From NCBI GenBank assembly GCA_035443705.1, contig DAORSV010000048.1, positions 1 to 11,859 on the forward strand: 11,859 nt of DNA, read 5' to 3'. Position 1 is the stretch's first letter. Each line of letters begins with the position of its first letter. Position numbers and translations under genes: made by a program. The notes below the pieces were generated by a model. That model was not told the DNA's origin and did no database searches. It saw only the letters and a list, made by a program, of their open reading frames with translations. The DNA is from CADEGZ01 sp035443705 (GTDB lineage: Bacteria > Pseudomonadota > Gammaproteobacteria > UBA6186 > Azoamicaceae). This document shows, piece by piece, positions 1 through 6,925 of the stretch.

Positions 1-51
1 GTGGGAAAGACTAGTGCTTGTTGTGGCATAAAGAAGAGAATAGAATGATAG

Positions 52-71
52 CCCGAGTTCTTAAAACGGGG
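52..71 (+). promoter_or_regulatory. Small hairpin over the SD-like bases of the yhhQ-type gene
   Basis: CCCG at 52-55 can pair with CGGG at 67-70, leaving an 11-nt A/U-rich loop. The GGGG at 68-71 is the only Shine-Dalgarno-like run before the ATG at 82 (10-nt gap), so pairing would hide it. Genes of this transporter family are often preceded by preQ1 riboswitches in other bacteria, which makes the position suggestive. The loop and the A-rich tail of the preQ1-I consensus are not present, however. A 4-bp stem is weak and could be chance. Bases 1-50 contain only the possible tail of an upstream reading frame, with stops at 29-31 and 46-48 in two frames, and nothing recognisable. Confidence 0.25.
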
Positions 72-81
72 TTTTCAAATA

Positions 82-822
82 ATGCAAGCTGTTCAACAAA
101 CTATTTCTGTCGCGCAAGGTAGTGCGAATTGCTCGAGCAGATTGTGGTTTTTGATCTCGTTTTATGCAGTGGTTCTCGTGCTTAGCAATTGGTTTGATTT
201 ACGTTTAATTAAGATTTTCGGCCTTGTTGCAAATTCTGGAACCCCCATATTTGCCTTGACCTTCTTTTTAGCGAATCTTATCACTGAAATTTATGGTTAC
301 AAATATGCACGATTAGCCATATGGTGGGGCTTCTCTTTTAACCTCTTCGTTTTTGTATATGGCCAGTTGGTTATTCTTATGCCAAGCCTAGACCATTACC
401 ATACCGAAATATTTGATACATTACTGAAAGCCAATAATCGCGCTATTGTAGCAGGTCTCCTAGGGTATCTTTGCTCAGAGCCCTTAAATTCTTTTGTGAT
501 GGCTAAACTTAAAATTGAATTTAGAGGTCAATTTATGGGTGGACGGTTTTTACTCTCTACTTTAATTGCTTCTGTTGCTGATAGCGTGGTTTTTGGATTT
601 ATTGCCTTCTATGGTATTTTTGATCAGAAGGTTTTGATTTCAATGATTTTTGGTGTGATGATTGTCAAAATGACGATTTATTTTTTAGCATTACCTTTCT
701 TCTTACATTTTGCAAAAAAATTGAAACAAAAAGAACATATGGATATCTATGATAAAGGAACAAAATTTAATTTCTTTAGATTAGACACACATTATGCGCC
801 GACCGCGAATCAGTTTAAATAA
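82..822 (+). CDS. yhhQ: Queuosine precursor transporter, YhhQ/VUT family
   Basis: Probable inner-membrane importer of queuosine precursors (preQ0/preQ1) used to modify the wobble base of GUN tRNAs. The 246-residue protein has about six hydrophobic segments, near residues 21-37, 54-70, 75-99, 119-140, 156-178 and 184-208, and a basic, hydrophilic C-terminal tail. The family-typical ITEIYGYK lies at 67-74 right after the second membrane segment, followed by a conserved EPLNSFVMAKLK stretch near 133-144 and RFLLSTLIAS near 155-164. Length is slightly above the roughly 220-residue E. coli YhhQ, with a longer N-terminus (about 20 polar residues) and C-terminus. The ATG at 82 has only a weak SD-like GGGG. 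It stands alone, 209 bp before astA. Family assignment is firm. The exact substrate (preQ0, preQ1 or queuine) is inferred from the family. Confidence 0.85.
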   Translation: MQAVQQTISVAQGSANCSSRLWFLISFYAVVLVLSNWFDLRLIKIFGLVANSGTPIFALTFFLANLITEIYGYKYARLAIWWGFSFNLFVFVYGQLVILMPSLDHYHTEIFDTLLKANNRAIVAGLLGYLCSEPLNSFVMAKLKIEFRGQFMGGRFLLSTLIASVADSVVFGFIAFYGIFDQKVLISMIFGVMIVKMTIYFLALPFFLHFAKKLKQKEHMDIYDKGTKFNFFRLDTHYAPTANQFK

Positions 823-1031
823 TAAAAGATTTGTTACGTGCTTCTAAAAACAGATAGATAGCTTGTCATTAGGTGTTTCTAAAATTATTTACCAAAAATC
901 ATTGGACAGCTCTCATCATTATGTAAAAAGATTTAAAGACCGGTTATTTATACAGTTATAAGTCTAAAAAAATGTTTAAGATTGGTGTTCTAATCTCACA
1001 GAAAAACTAAAAAATGATCTAAGTTTAAAGT

Positions 1032-2060
1032 ATGAGCCTAAACTATGTATTCCGTCCTATTCAAGAGAGTGATATGCCCGCTATTTTAGAGATAGCAGAA
1101 CAGAAAGGGGCTGGGTTTAATTCTTTGCCTAATGATGCTAAAGTGATGCAAGCAAAGATTATCCAGTCCATTAATAGTTTTTCTGAAAAACTTGATTTTA
1201 ATAAACGATATTATTTTTTTGTACTGGAGAACAGTGACACCCAAGAAATGATGGGTTCTGCTAGCATAGAAACGAATCTTGGATACCTATGGCCATTTTA
1301 TAAATATAAAATATCGACACTTGTACAAATTTCAAAAGCTTTAAATCAACATAAAGAACATCAAATATTGAGTTTAGTGACCGAGCATCAGGGTGCCACG
1401 GAATTAGGTGCATTATATTTAAAACCTGCTTATCGTGGAGAAGGCCGGGGTACTTTTCTGTCTCGAGCACGCTGTTTATTTATTGCTGAGTTTTTAAATA
1501 ATTTTTCTGAAAAAATAGTTGCAGATATGCGTGGCATGAGTAATCAAGACGAGATTTCTCCATTTTGGGAAGCGATAGGTCATTATTTTGCAGATATACC
1601 TTATTCAGAGGCCAGTCATCTAAAAGCGACAAAGGGCTCACAATTTCTCGTAGATTTGATGCCGCATTTACCTATTTATATTGATCTTTTGCCCGAAATA
1701 GCCAAAAAAGTTATTGGTAAAGTACATAAAAATACCGCGCCTGCCTTACATGTGCTAGAAAAAGAAGGCTTTCAATTTAAAAATCATGTTGATATTTTTG
1801 ATGCGGGAGTGACTATTGAAGCTGAAAAATTGCATCTTAAAACAGTACGAGAAAGCAAAAAAGCGGCTCTAGTTGCTTTTAAAGATAGTGTAAAAAAAGA
1901 ACCCACGATGATGATTAGTAATACAAAACACAATCATTTTCGTGCAGTCGTTGGCGCATTAGAAGAACTACGAGAAAAGGAAATAGCGTTAAGCACAGCA
2001 GTGGCAAAACAATTGCAGATTTCTGTAGGTGATAAGTTGAGGTATTGTTCTCTTCGATAG
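1032..2060 (+). CDS. astA: Arginine N-succinyltransferase AstA
   Basis: First enzyme of the ammonia-producing AST pathway: transfers succinyl from succinyl-CoA to the alpha-amino group of arginine, in the cytoplasm. At 342 residues it matches the E. coli enzyme (344). The GNAT-like start FRPIQESDMPAILEIA (7-22) followed by GAGFNSLP (26-33) aligns with E. coli VIRPVERSDVSALMQLA. The acyl-CoA-binding segment ELGALYLKPAYRGEGRG lies at 124-140. Further family blocks are ADMRG (164-168), SPFWEAIG (176-183), LMPHLPIY (209-216), IGKVHKNTAPA (228-238) and VLEKEGFQF (241-249). The ATG at 1032 places the first beta strand correctly, but the SD is poor (taaag). It is first in an astA-astD-astB operon, with a 16-bp gap to astD. 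No clear ArgR box or sigma-54 promoter was seen upstream. Confidence 0.95.
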   Translation: MSLNYVFRPIQESDMPAILEIAEQKGAGFNSLPNDAKVMQAKIIQSINSFSEKLDFNKRYYFFVLENSDTQEMMGSASIETNLGYLWPFYKYKISTLVQISKALNQHKEHQILSLVTEHQGATELGALYLKPAYRGEGRGTFLSRARCLFIAEFLNNFSEKIVADMRGMSNQDEISPFWEAIGHYFADIPYSEASHLKATKGSQFLVDLMPHLPIYIDLLPEIAKKVIGKVHKNTAPALHVLEKEGFQFKNHVDIFDAGVTIEAEKLHLKTVRESKKAALVAFKDSVKKEPTMMISNTKHNHFRAVVGALEELREKEIALSTAVAKQLQISVGDKLRYCSLR

Positions 2061-2076
2061 AGGGTGAATTGCAATT

Positions 2077-3543
2077 ATGAATGGTCGAAATTTTATAGGC
2101 GGTCGTTGGACAGAAGGAACAGGTCCTGGCTTTGAATCAGAAAACCCTGCAACGGGTGAAGTGATTTGGCGCGGATATAGTGCAGATAATAGGCAAATTA
2201 ACAAAACTGTACATTTTGCAAAGAGCGCGTTTCAAAGTTGGTCGGCGCTTTCCTTAGAAAAAAGAATGGATTATTTGGAAAGATTTTGTGAGGAACTGAA
2301 AAAAAATCGGTTATTGCTTTCAACGACAATCGCTTTAGAAACGGGTAAACCACTTTGGGAATCAGATATGGAAGTGGGTGCGATGATCAATAAATTACCG
2401 ATATCCGTTAAAGCCTATCAGGAGCGGTGTCGAGAGCGGGTTGAAACCCTATCGAGCGGTGTTTCAATAACCCGGCATAGACCACATGGCGTTATAGCGG
2501 TATTGGGTCCTTTTAATTTTCCCGGACACTTGCCTAATGGTCATATTATTCCTGCACTATTAGCCGGTAATACCGTTGTTTTCAAATCCAGTGAATTAAC
2601 GCCCAAGGTTGCAGAAAAAATATTTTTTTGTTGGGAACAGGCAAAATTACCGGAAGGTGTTATTAACCTGATCCAGGGAGGCAGAGAAACTGGAGAGATA
2701 CTCTCGAAGCATCCGGATTTGAATGGGTTAATGTTTACAGGAAGTTTTAAAACGGGTCATGCACTAGCCAATGTGTTTTCCGAAAAAGCAGGGAAGATAT
2801 TAGCACTAGAAATGGGTGGCAATAATCCATTGGTGGTTCACGAAGTGAGTGATATTAAAGCAGCGGCACTGCAGGTTATTCAGTCCGCCTATATTACTGC
2901 AGGGCAACGGTGTACGTGTGCAAGACGTTTGATTGTAACAAAAGGATGGAATGGACAAGAGTTTATTGAAGAATTAATAAAAATGACGAACAGCTTAAAA
3001 ATTGGCCCGTATACGGATCAGCCTGAGCCATTTATGGGTCCGCTGATTAGCAATATTTCTGCAAACCATGTCATGACAGCCTATGATTTATTAATTCATG
3101 AAGGGGCAAAATCTTTAATGCCCTTAAAGAGAATTGACGAAAATTTACCCTTTCTTTCCCCAGGACTATTAGATGTCAGTGCTATTAAAGTCCGTACGGA
3201 CGAAGAAATTTTTGGGCCTCTGTTGCAATTGACTTGGGTGGACGATTTTGAGGCAGCATTGATCGAAGCCAATAAAACAGCATATGGACTAGCTGCGGGA
3301 TTGTTGTGTGATAACGTAGAATATTATGAATATTTTCGGCATAAAATAAAAGCAGGCATTATCAATTGGAACCATGCGCTGACAGGCGCAAGTAGTTCGG
3401 CACCTTTTGGCGGGCTTGGGCACAGTGGTAACCATCGTCCCAGTGCTTATTATGCTGCTGATTATTGTGTGTATCCTGTCGCAAGCTTAGAAGAAAATAT
3501 TTTAAAAATACCAGATAATCTGCCGCCTGGAATTCAGTTATGA
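2077..3543 (+). CDS. astD: N-succinylglutamate 5-semialdehyde dehydrogenase AstD
   Basis: Oxidises N-succinylglutamate 5-semialdehyde to N-succinylglutamate with NAD+, step 4 of the AST pathway. It is a soluble aldehyde dehydrogenase-superfamily enzyme of 488 residues (E. coli AstD 492). Active-site features are all visible: Asn147 in GPFNFPGHLPNGHI, Glu245 in LALEMGGNNP and the nucleophile Cys279 in TAGQRCTCARR. The C-terminal TGASSSAPFGGLGHSGNHRPSA block (about 446-467) is diagnostic for AstD within the superfamily. AGGGTG at 2061-2066, 10 nt before the ATG, is a good SD. The stop codon overlaps the next gene's start as ATGA at 3540-3543, so translational coupling to astB is likely. The protein ends a few residues shorter than the E. 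coli one. Confidence 0.96.
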   Translation: MNGRNFIGGRWTEGTGPGFESENPATGEVIWRGYSADNRQINKTVHFAKSAFQSWSALSLEKRMDYLERFCEELKKNRLLLSTTIALETGKPLWESDMEVGAMINKLPISVKAYQERCRERVETLSSGVSITRHRPHGVIAVLGPFNFPGHLPNGHIIPALLAGNTVVFKSSELTPKVAEKIFFCWEQAKLPEGVINLIQGGRETGEILSKHPDLNGLMFTGSFKTGHALANVFSEKAGKILALEMGGNNPLVVHEVSDIKAAALQVIQSAYITAGQRCTCARRLIVTKGWNGQEFIEELIKMTNSLKIGPYTDQPEPFMGPLISNISANHVMTAYDLLIHEGAKSLMPLKRIDENLPFLSPGLLDVSAIKVRTDEEIFGPLLQLTWVDDFEAALIEANKTAYGLAAGLLCDNVEYYEYFRHKIKAGIINWNHALTGASSSAPFGGLGHSGNHRPSAYYAADYCVYPVASLEENILKIPDNLPPGIQL

Positions 3544-4877
3544 AGACCAGTGAAATTAATTTCGATGGCATTGTTGGGCTAACACATCATTATTCAGGCT
3601 TGGCTTTTGGCAATTTAGCTTCGAAAGCAAATGCACATAAAATTTCAAATCCAAAAGCGGCGGCACTCCAAGGCTTGAAAAAAATGCACTTGCTAATGCA
3701 ACGGGGTATTTTACAGGCAGTTTTACCGCCGCATGAACGGCCGCTATTATCATTTTTAAAAAATTTAGGATTTACAGGAACGGATGCTAAAATACTGAAA
3801 GCTGTTTATGCATTAGACCCACACTTGTTTGGCGCTGCATGTTCTGCATCCAGTATGTGGGTTGCGAATGCTGCAACAGTGACGCCCAGTTCAGATAGCG
3901 CAGATTGTCGAGTACATATTACGCTTGCTAATTTAATGAGCAACCTGCATCGCGCATTAGAAGCTGAAACAAACCTTAAAATATTTAAAAAGATTTTTTC
4001 AGATGAGAATTATTTTAAGATACATCCACCCTTACTTTCTCAGGTTGACTTTTCCGATGAAGGTGCTGCAAATCATAATCGGCTTTGTCAGGACTATGGG
4101 TCGACAGGATTAAATATATTTATATATGGTCGCAGTGGCCTTCAGAAAAAAGAAATATTGCCGAAACAATACCCAGCGAGACAGACGCGGGAAGCTTCAA
4201 AAGCGGTTGCGCGCTTGCATCAGCTACGTCCAGAAAATACGTTTTTTATAAAACAAAACCCTATGGCTATCGATCAGGGTGTTTTTCATAACGATGTGAT
4301 TTCAGTTGCAAATCAAAATGTTTTTTTATTTCATGAATTGGCTTTTACAGATATGCCTGAATTAGTTGATTTATTGAAAAAAAAATCACAGGATTCTTTG
4401 TATTTATTGCCGGTTGCGACGGCCGATTTAAGTCTGCAGGATGCGGTTAAATCTTACATATTTAATAGTCAGTTAATTACCCTTGATACGGGGGTAATGG
4501 CGCTGATTGCACCTATTGAAAGCCGTGAAAACAAAAACGCCCATCAAGTGCTATTAAAAATAATGGCAGGAAAAAATCCTATTTCAGAGCTCCATTTTGT
4601 TGATTGTAGGCAGAGTATGTTAAATGGCGGTGGTCCTGCCTGTTTGCGTCTTCGGGTTGTTTTAACGGAAGCAGAGCAGAAGGCTTGTTCTGCGCGGGTA
4701 TTTTTAGATGAAGCTTTATATCAACGCTTGGTGCAGTGGATCGAGCGACATTATCGTGATAGGTTGTCTCTAGGGGATTTAGTGGACCCCAGGCTGTTAA
4801 ATGAGATCTATGTCGCATTGGACGAGTTAACACAGATTTTAAAACTCGGCACTCTTTACAATTTTCAAAAAATATGA
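3540..4877 (+). CDS. astB: N-succinylarginine dihydrolase AstB
   Basis: Hydrolyses N-succinylarginine to N-succinylornithine, CO2 and two ammonia, step 2 of the AST pathway. The fold is that of the amidinotransferase superfamily. The 445 residues (E. coli 447) align end to end, from NFDGIVGLTHHYSGLAFGN (7-25) through PPHERP (63-68), MWVANAATVTPS (106-117), YPARQTREAS (211-220) and QGVFHNDV (246-253) to NGGGPACLRLRVVLTE (362-377). The catalytic triad known from the E. coli structure is intact: Glu174, His250 and Cys368. The start overlaps astD by 4 bp. A run of nine A at 4377-4385 encodes part of KKK and is a possible slippage site but leaves the frame intact. No astE follows; ubiA is next, 28 bp away at its longest start. 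Confidence 0.96.
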   Translation: MKTSEINFDGIVGLTHHYSGLAFGNLASKANAHKISNPKAAALQGLKKMHLLMQRGILQAVLPPHERPLLSFLKNLGFTGTDAKILKAVYALDPHLFGAACSASSMWVANAATVTPSSDSADCRVHITLANLMSNLHRALEAETNLKIFKKIFSDENYFKIHPPLLSQVDFSDEGAANHNRLCQDYGSTGLNIFIYGRSGLQKKEILPKQYPARQTREASKAVARLHQLRPENTFFIKQNPMAIDQGVFHNDVISVANQNVFLFHELAFTDMPELVDLLKKKSQDSLYLLPVATADLSLQDAVKSYIFNSQLITLDTGVMALIAPIESRENKNAHQVLLKIMAGKNPISELHFVDCRQSMLNGGGPACLRLRVVLTEAEQKACSARVFLDEALYQRLVQWIERHYRDRLSLGDLVDPRLLNEIYVALDELTQILKLGTLYNFQKI

Positions 4878-4905
4878 AGATAATAGGCATCTAGCTTTTC
4901 AGATA

Positions 4906-5874
4906 ATGATTTTAGTGAGCGGATGCATGTTTAAGCGCAGCAACTTTAGTAGCGAATCAAAAGCATTATCTGAAAAGCGCGTTGCATTAATAAGTTTCGG
5001 AAAATCCATCGTGAAAAATCAAAAAATAATATTTTTTATTCGCTTAATGCGATTAGACAAACCTATTGGTATTTTTTTGTTATTATGGCCAATGTTAATC
5101 GCATTGTGGGTTGCAGGAAAAGGTAAACCCAACCCTACAATAGTTTGTATATTTATTTTGGGTGCGATTATCATGCGAAGTGCTGGCTGTGTAATTAATG
5201 ATTTATTTGATAGACGTTTTGATATCTCCGTAGAACGCACTAAAAATCGCCCATTAGCAGTGGGCGCAATTAGTATAAAAGAAGCGCTGTTTGTTTTTTT
5301 TACATTGATTTTTTTCGGATTTTTACTGGTTTTACAGTTGAATATTTTAACAATTATGATGTCTATCATAGCCCTATTATTAGCTATTGTTTATCCTTTA
5401 ATGAAACGGTATACACATTTAGCACAAGTGGTGTTGGGTGCTGCTTTTGGTTGGGCCGTGCCAATGGCCTTTACGGCATTAACACGCCAGATCCCACCCG
5501 AGGCATGGTTACTCTATTTCGCGACCTGTTGTTGGGCAATTGTTTATGATACTGAATATGCAATGGCCGATAGGGGTGATGATATTAAGCTTAACTTGAA
5601 ATCCACTGCTATTTTATTTGGCAAAGCAGATCGTATCATGATTGCTCTATTTCAGCTCTGCATGTTTTTATTATTAATAGGCTTTGGAGTAGACTTAGGT
5701 TTAGGTAAAATATATTACGGTAGTTTATTTTTAGCTAGTTTTTTTTCGGTATATCAGCAATATTTAATCAAAAAAAGAATTCCTATCAATTGCTTTAAAG
5801 CATTTTTAAATAATAATTTTCTGGGTGGAACGGTATTTTTGGGTCTGGTGTTAGATTATTGGCTGAGCCATTAA
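4906..5874 (+). CDS. ubiA: 4-hydroxybenzoate polyprenyltransferase UbiA
   Basis: Integral inner-membrane enzyme that attaches the polyprenyl tail to 4-hydroxybenzoate in ubiquinone synthesis. Both Mg2+/diphosphate-binding aspartate motifs are present: NDLFDRRFD at 98-106 and YDTEYAMADRGDD at 214-226. Strong UbiA blocks are RLMRLDKPIG (46-55), YPLMKRYTHLAQVVLGAAFGW (163-183), STAILFG near 233-239 and CFKAFLNNN near 291-299. About eight to nine hydrophobic segments are expected. With the ATG at 4906 the protein is 322 residues, about 30 longer than E. coli UbiA (290), and this ATG has no SD. The in-frame GTG at 5011, with GGA 9 nt upstream, would give 287 residues starting just before the conserved RLMR and may be the true start; ATG 4927 is another option. 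It follows astB on the same strand and ends at a strong inverted repeat. Confidence 0.93.
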   Translation: MILVSGCMFKRSNFSSESKALSEKRVALISFGKSIVKNQKIIFFIRLMRLDKPIGIFLLLWPMLIALWVAGKGKPNPTIVCIFILGAIIMRSAGCVINDLFDRRFDISVERTKNRPLAVGAISIKEALFVFFTLIFFGFLLVLQLNILTIMMSIIALLLAIVYPLMKRYTHLAQVVLGAAFGWAVPMAFTALTRQIPPEAWLLYFATCCWAIVYDTEYAMADRGDDIKLNLKSTAILFGKADRIMIALFQLCMFLLLIGFGVDLGLGKIYYGSLFLASFFSVYQQYLIKKRIPINCFKAFLNNNFLGGTVFLGLVLDYWLSH

Positions 5875-5878
5875 GGGC

Positions 5879-5908
5879 CTGTACAAAAAACAAGTTATTT
5901 TTGTACAG
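5879..5908. terminator. Perfect inverted repeat between convergent ubiA and znuA
   Basis: CTGTACAAAAA (5879-5889) and TTTTTGTACAG (5898-5908) form an 11-bp perfect stem with an 8-nt loop. It begins 5 bp after the ubiA stop and covers the last znuA codons and stop (5895-5897). The placement between convergent genes suggests a bidirectional transcription end. The stem is AT-rich and no separate U-tract follows it on either strand; the U-run lies within the 3' arm. Intrinsic termination is therefore plausible but not certain. It could instead be a 3'-end stabilising hairpin. Confidence 0.5.
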
Positions 5909-6887
5909 AACTCAAGCACTGTTTAATTGCATGCGCTAAATTCTCTAATAATGTAAAGTACCCTTCGGAATTGTTTTGAGATGCCTGGCCAATAGGATCC
6001 AATTCTCCTGTTTTAACACCCAAATCTACGACAATGCTATCTACTAGTTTAGGTTGAAATTGAGGCTCTCTAAATACGCATTGCGCTTTTGATTTTTCAA
6101 TGGTGGTTCGAATCGTATTTAAGCGTTTTGCACTAGGCGGTATTTCAGGATTTAATGTAATAGAGCCAACACCTTTTAAGCCATAGCGTTGTTCAAAATA
6201 TTGATAGGCATCGTGAAATACAATATATGAAATCGTTTTGACAGTTGCTAATTCAGTGGCAATGTGCGCATCTAATTTTTTTAAACGCTGCTTTAATTGT
6301 GTACCATTTTTTTTGTAGATATGTGTGTGCTTGACATCAATCATTGCGAGATGATGCACAATAATATCTGTTAAAATGATCGCATTGTTAGGGTTAAGCC
6401 AAAAATGCATATCTTGACTTGATTTATCATTATCTAAGACTTCATGTGTGTGTCCGTTTCCGTGTTCATGTTCGTGGAGATCCCAAGCAGTGCTGTGGCG
6501 TATTGGTAAAAGTAAAAGCCCTGGAGCATTATCGAATTCGACAATATGATGTGCCTCTGAATGCGCTTTAAGGGTATTTAAAGGTTTTACTAAAAAAGTT
6601 TCAAGCTGAGGCCCCCCCCAAAATATCAGCTCAGCATCCTGAAGCAATAGAATATCCGAAGGCCTTAGCGCGTATTCGTGCGGGGAAGCACCAGGTTTAA
6701 CTAATAATTTGGGTGCTCCAACACCCTCCATAACAGCAGCGACTAAAGCATAAAATGGCGTTATACTAACGACAACGCTTGGGACAGTGTTTTGTAAAGA
6801 TCTAGAGGTACTTGTGGCAGTGCCTGTCCAAAAGGTCCCTAGGCTGAAGAGAATGATCGAAAATAAAGCGGATTGTATCGATTTCAT
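5895..6887 (-). CDS. znuA: Zinc ABC transporter, periplasmic zinc-binding protein ZnuA
   Basis: Periplasmic receptor that captures Zn2+ and delivers it to ZnuB-ZnuC. The 330 residues begin with a signal peptide (MKSIQ, hydrophobic core at about 7-20, likely cleaved in the low 20s). Cluster A-I family zinc ligands are visible: His70 and neighbouring Glu71 in PGASPHEY, His161 in DMHFWLNP, and His225 in VFHDAYQYF. A short His-rich loop at 138-148 (five His alternating with Glu, Asn, Gly and Thr) is the usual zinc-scavenging insert but shorter than in E. coli. Cys270 and Cys324 match the conserved disulfide of zinc-specific members. A G8 tract (C8 at 6612-6619 on +) encodes part of FWGGP at 89-93. 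It is divergent from znuC across 38 bp, so shared zinc-responsive control is likely but unproven. Confidence 0.94.
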   Translation of the reverse strand: MKSIQSALFSIILFSLGTFWTGTATSTSRSLQNTVPSVVVSITPFYALVAAVMEGVGAPKLLVKPGASPHEYALRPSDILLLQDAELIFWGGPQLETFLVKPLNTLKAHSEAHHIVEFDNAPGLLLLPIRHSTAWDLHEHEHGNGHTHEVLDNDKSSQDMHFWLNPNNAIILTDIIVHHLAMIDVKHTHIYKKNGTQLKQRLKKLDAHIATELATVKTISYIVFHDAYQYFEQRYGLKGVGSITLNPEIPPSAKRLNTIRTTIEKSKAQCVFREPQFQPKLVDSIVVDLGVKTGELDPIGQASQNNSEGYFTLLENLAHAIKQCLSSVQK

Positions 6888-6901
6888 AAATATGTTAAAT
6901 A
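6873..6901 (+). promoter_or_regulatory. Weak candidate promoter for znuC-znuB
   Basis: TTGTAT (6873-6878) and TAAATA (6896-6901) are separated by 17 bp and would start transcription near 6908, just before the AAAGGA SD of znuC. Each hexamer matches consensus at only three positions. The -35 lies inside the first codons of znuA. An imperfect 20-bp dyad (7 of 10 base pairs) at about 6890-6909 overlaps the -10. It could be a Zur operator, but its half-site spacing is one base off the enterobacterial consensus. Confidence 0.25.
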
Positions 6902-6925
6902 CTCAACTTAAAGGATGGTCTACCT

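Noticed and set aside
52..81. preQ1-I riboswitch before the yhhQ-type gene
   Set aside because: The stem polarity and loop do not match the consensus (GG-UUC in the 5' arm, CCC in the 3' arm, A-rich tail before the SD). Only a short CCCG/CGGG hairpin is seen.
4377..4385. A9 run in astB (and A9 in folB at 10004-10012) as programmed frameshift sites
   Set aside because: Both genes continue in the same frame with intact family motifs after the run, and Lys-rich AAA codons are expected in an AT-rich genome.
4579..4890. 103-residue minus-strand ORF inside astB
   Set aside because: It is antisense to conserved astB codons with no recognisable motif, an expected shadow frame.
4906..4935. Lipobox-like LVSGC at the UbiA N-terminus
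   Set aside because: Only six residues precede the Cys, with no charged n-region or signal-peptide length. UbiA is a polytopic membrane enzyme, and this part may not be translated.
6888..6925. Canonical Zur box between znuA and znuC
   Set aside because: The dyad has mismatches, and its GTT-to-AAC spacing is 8 rather than the 7 of the enterobacterial box. Kept only as a weak candidate.
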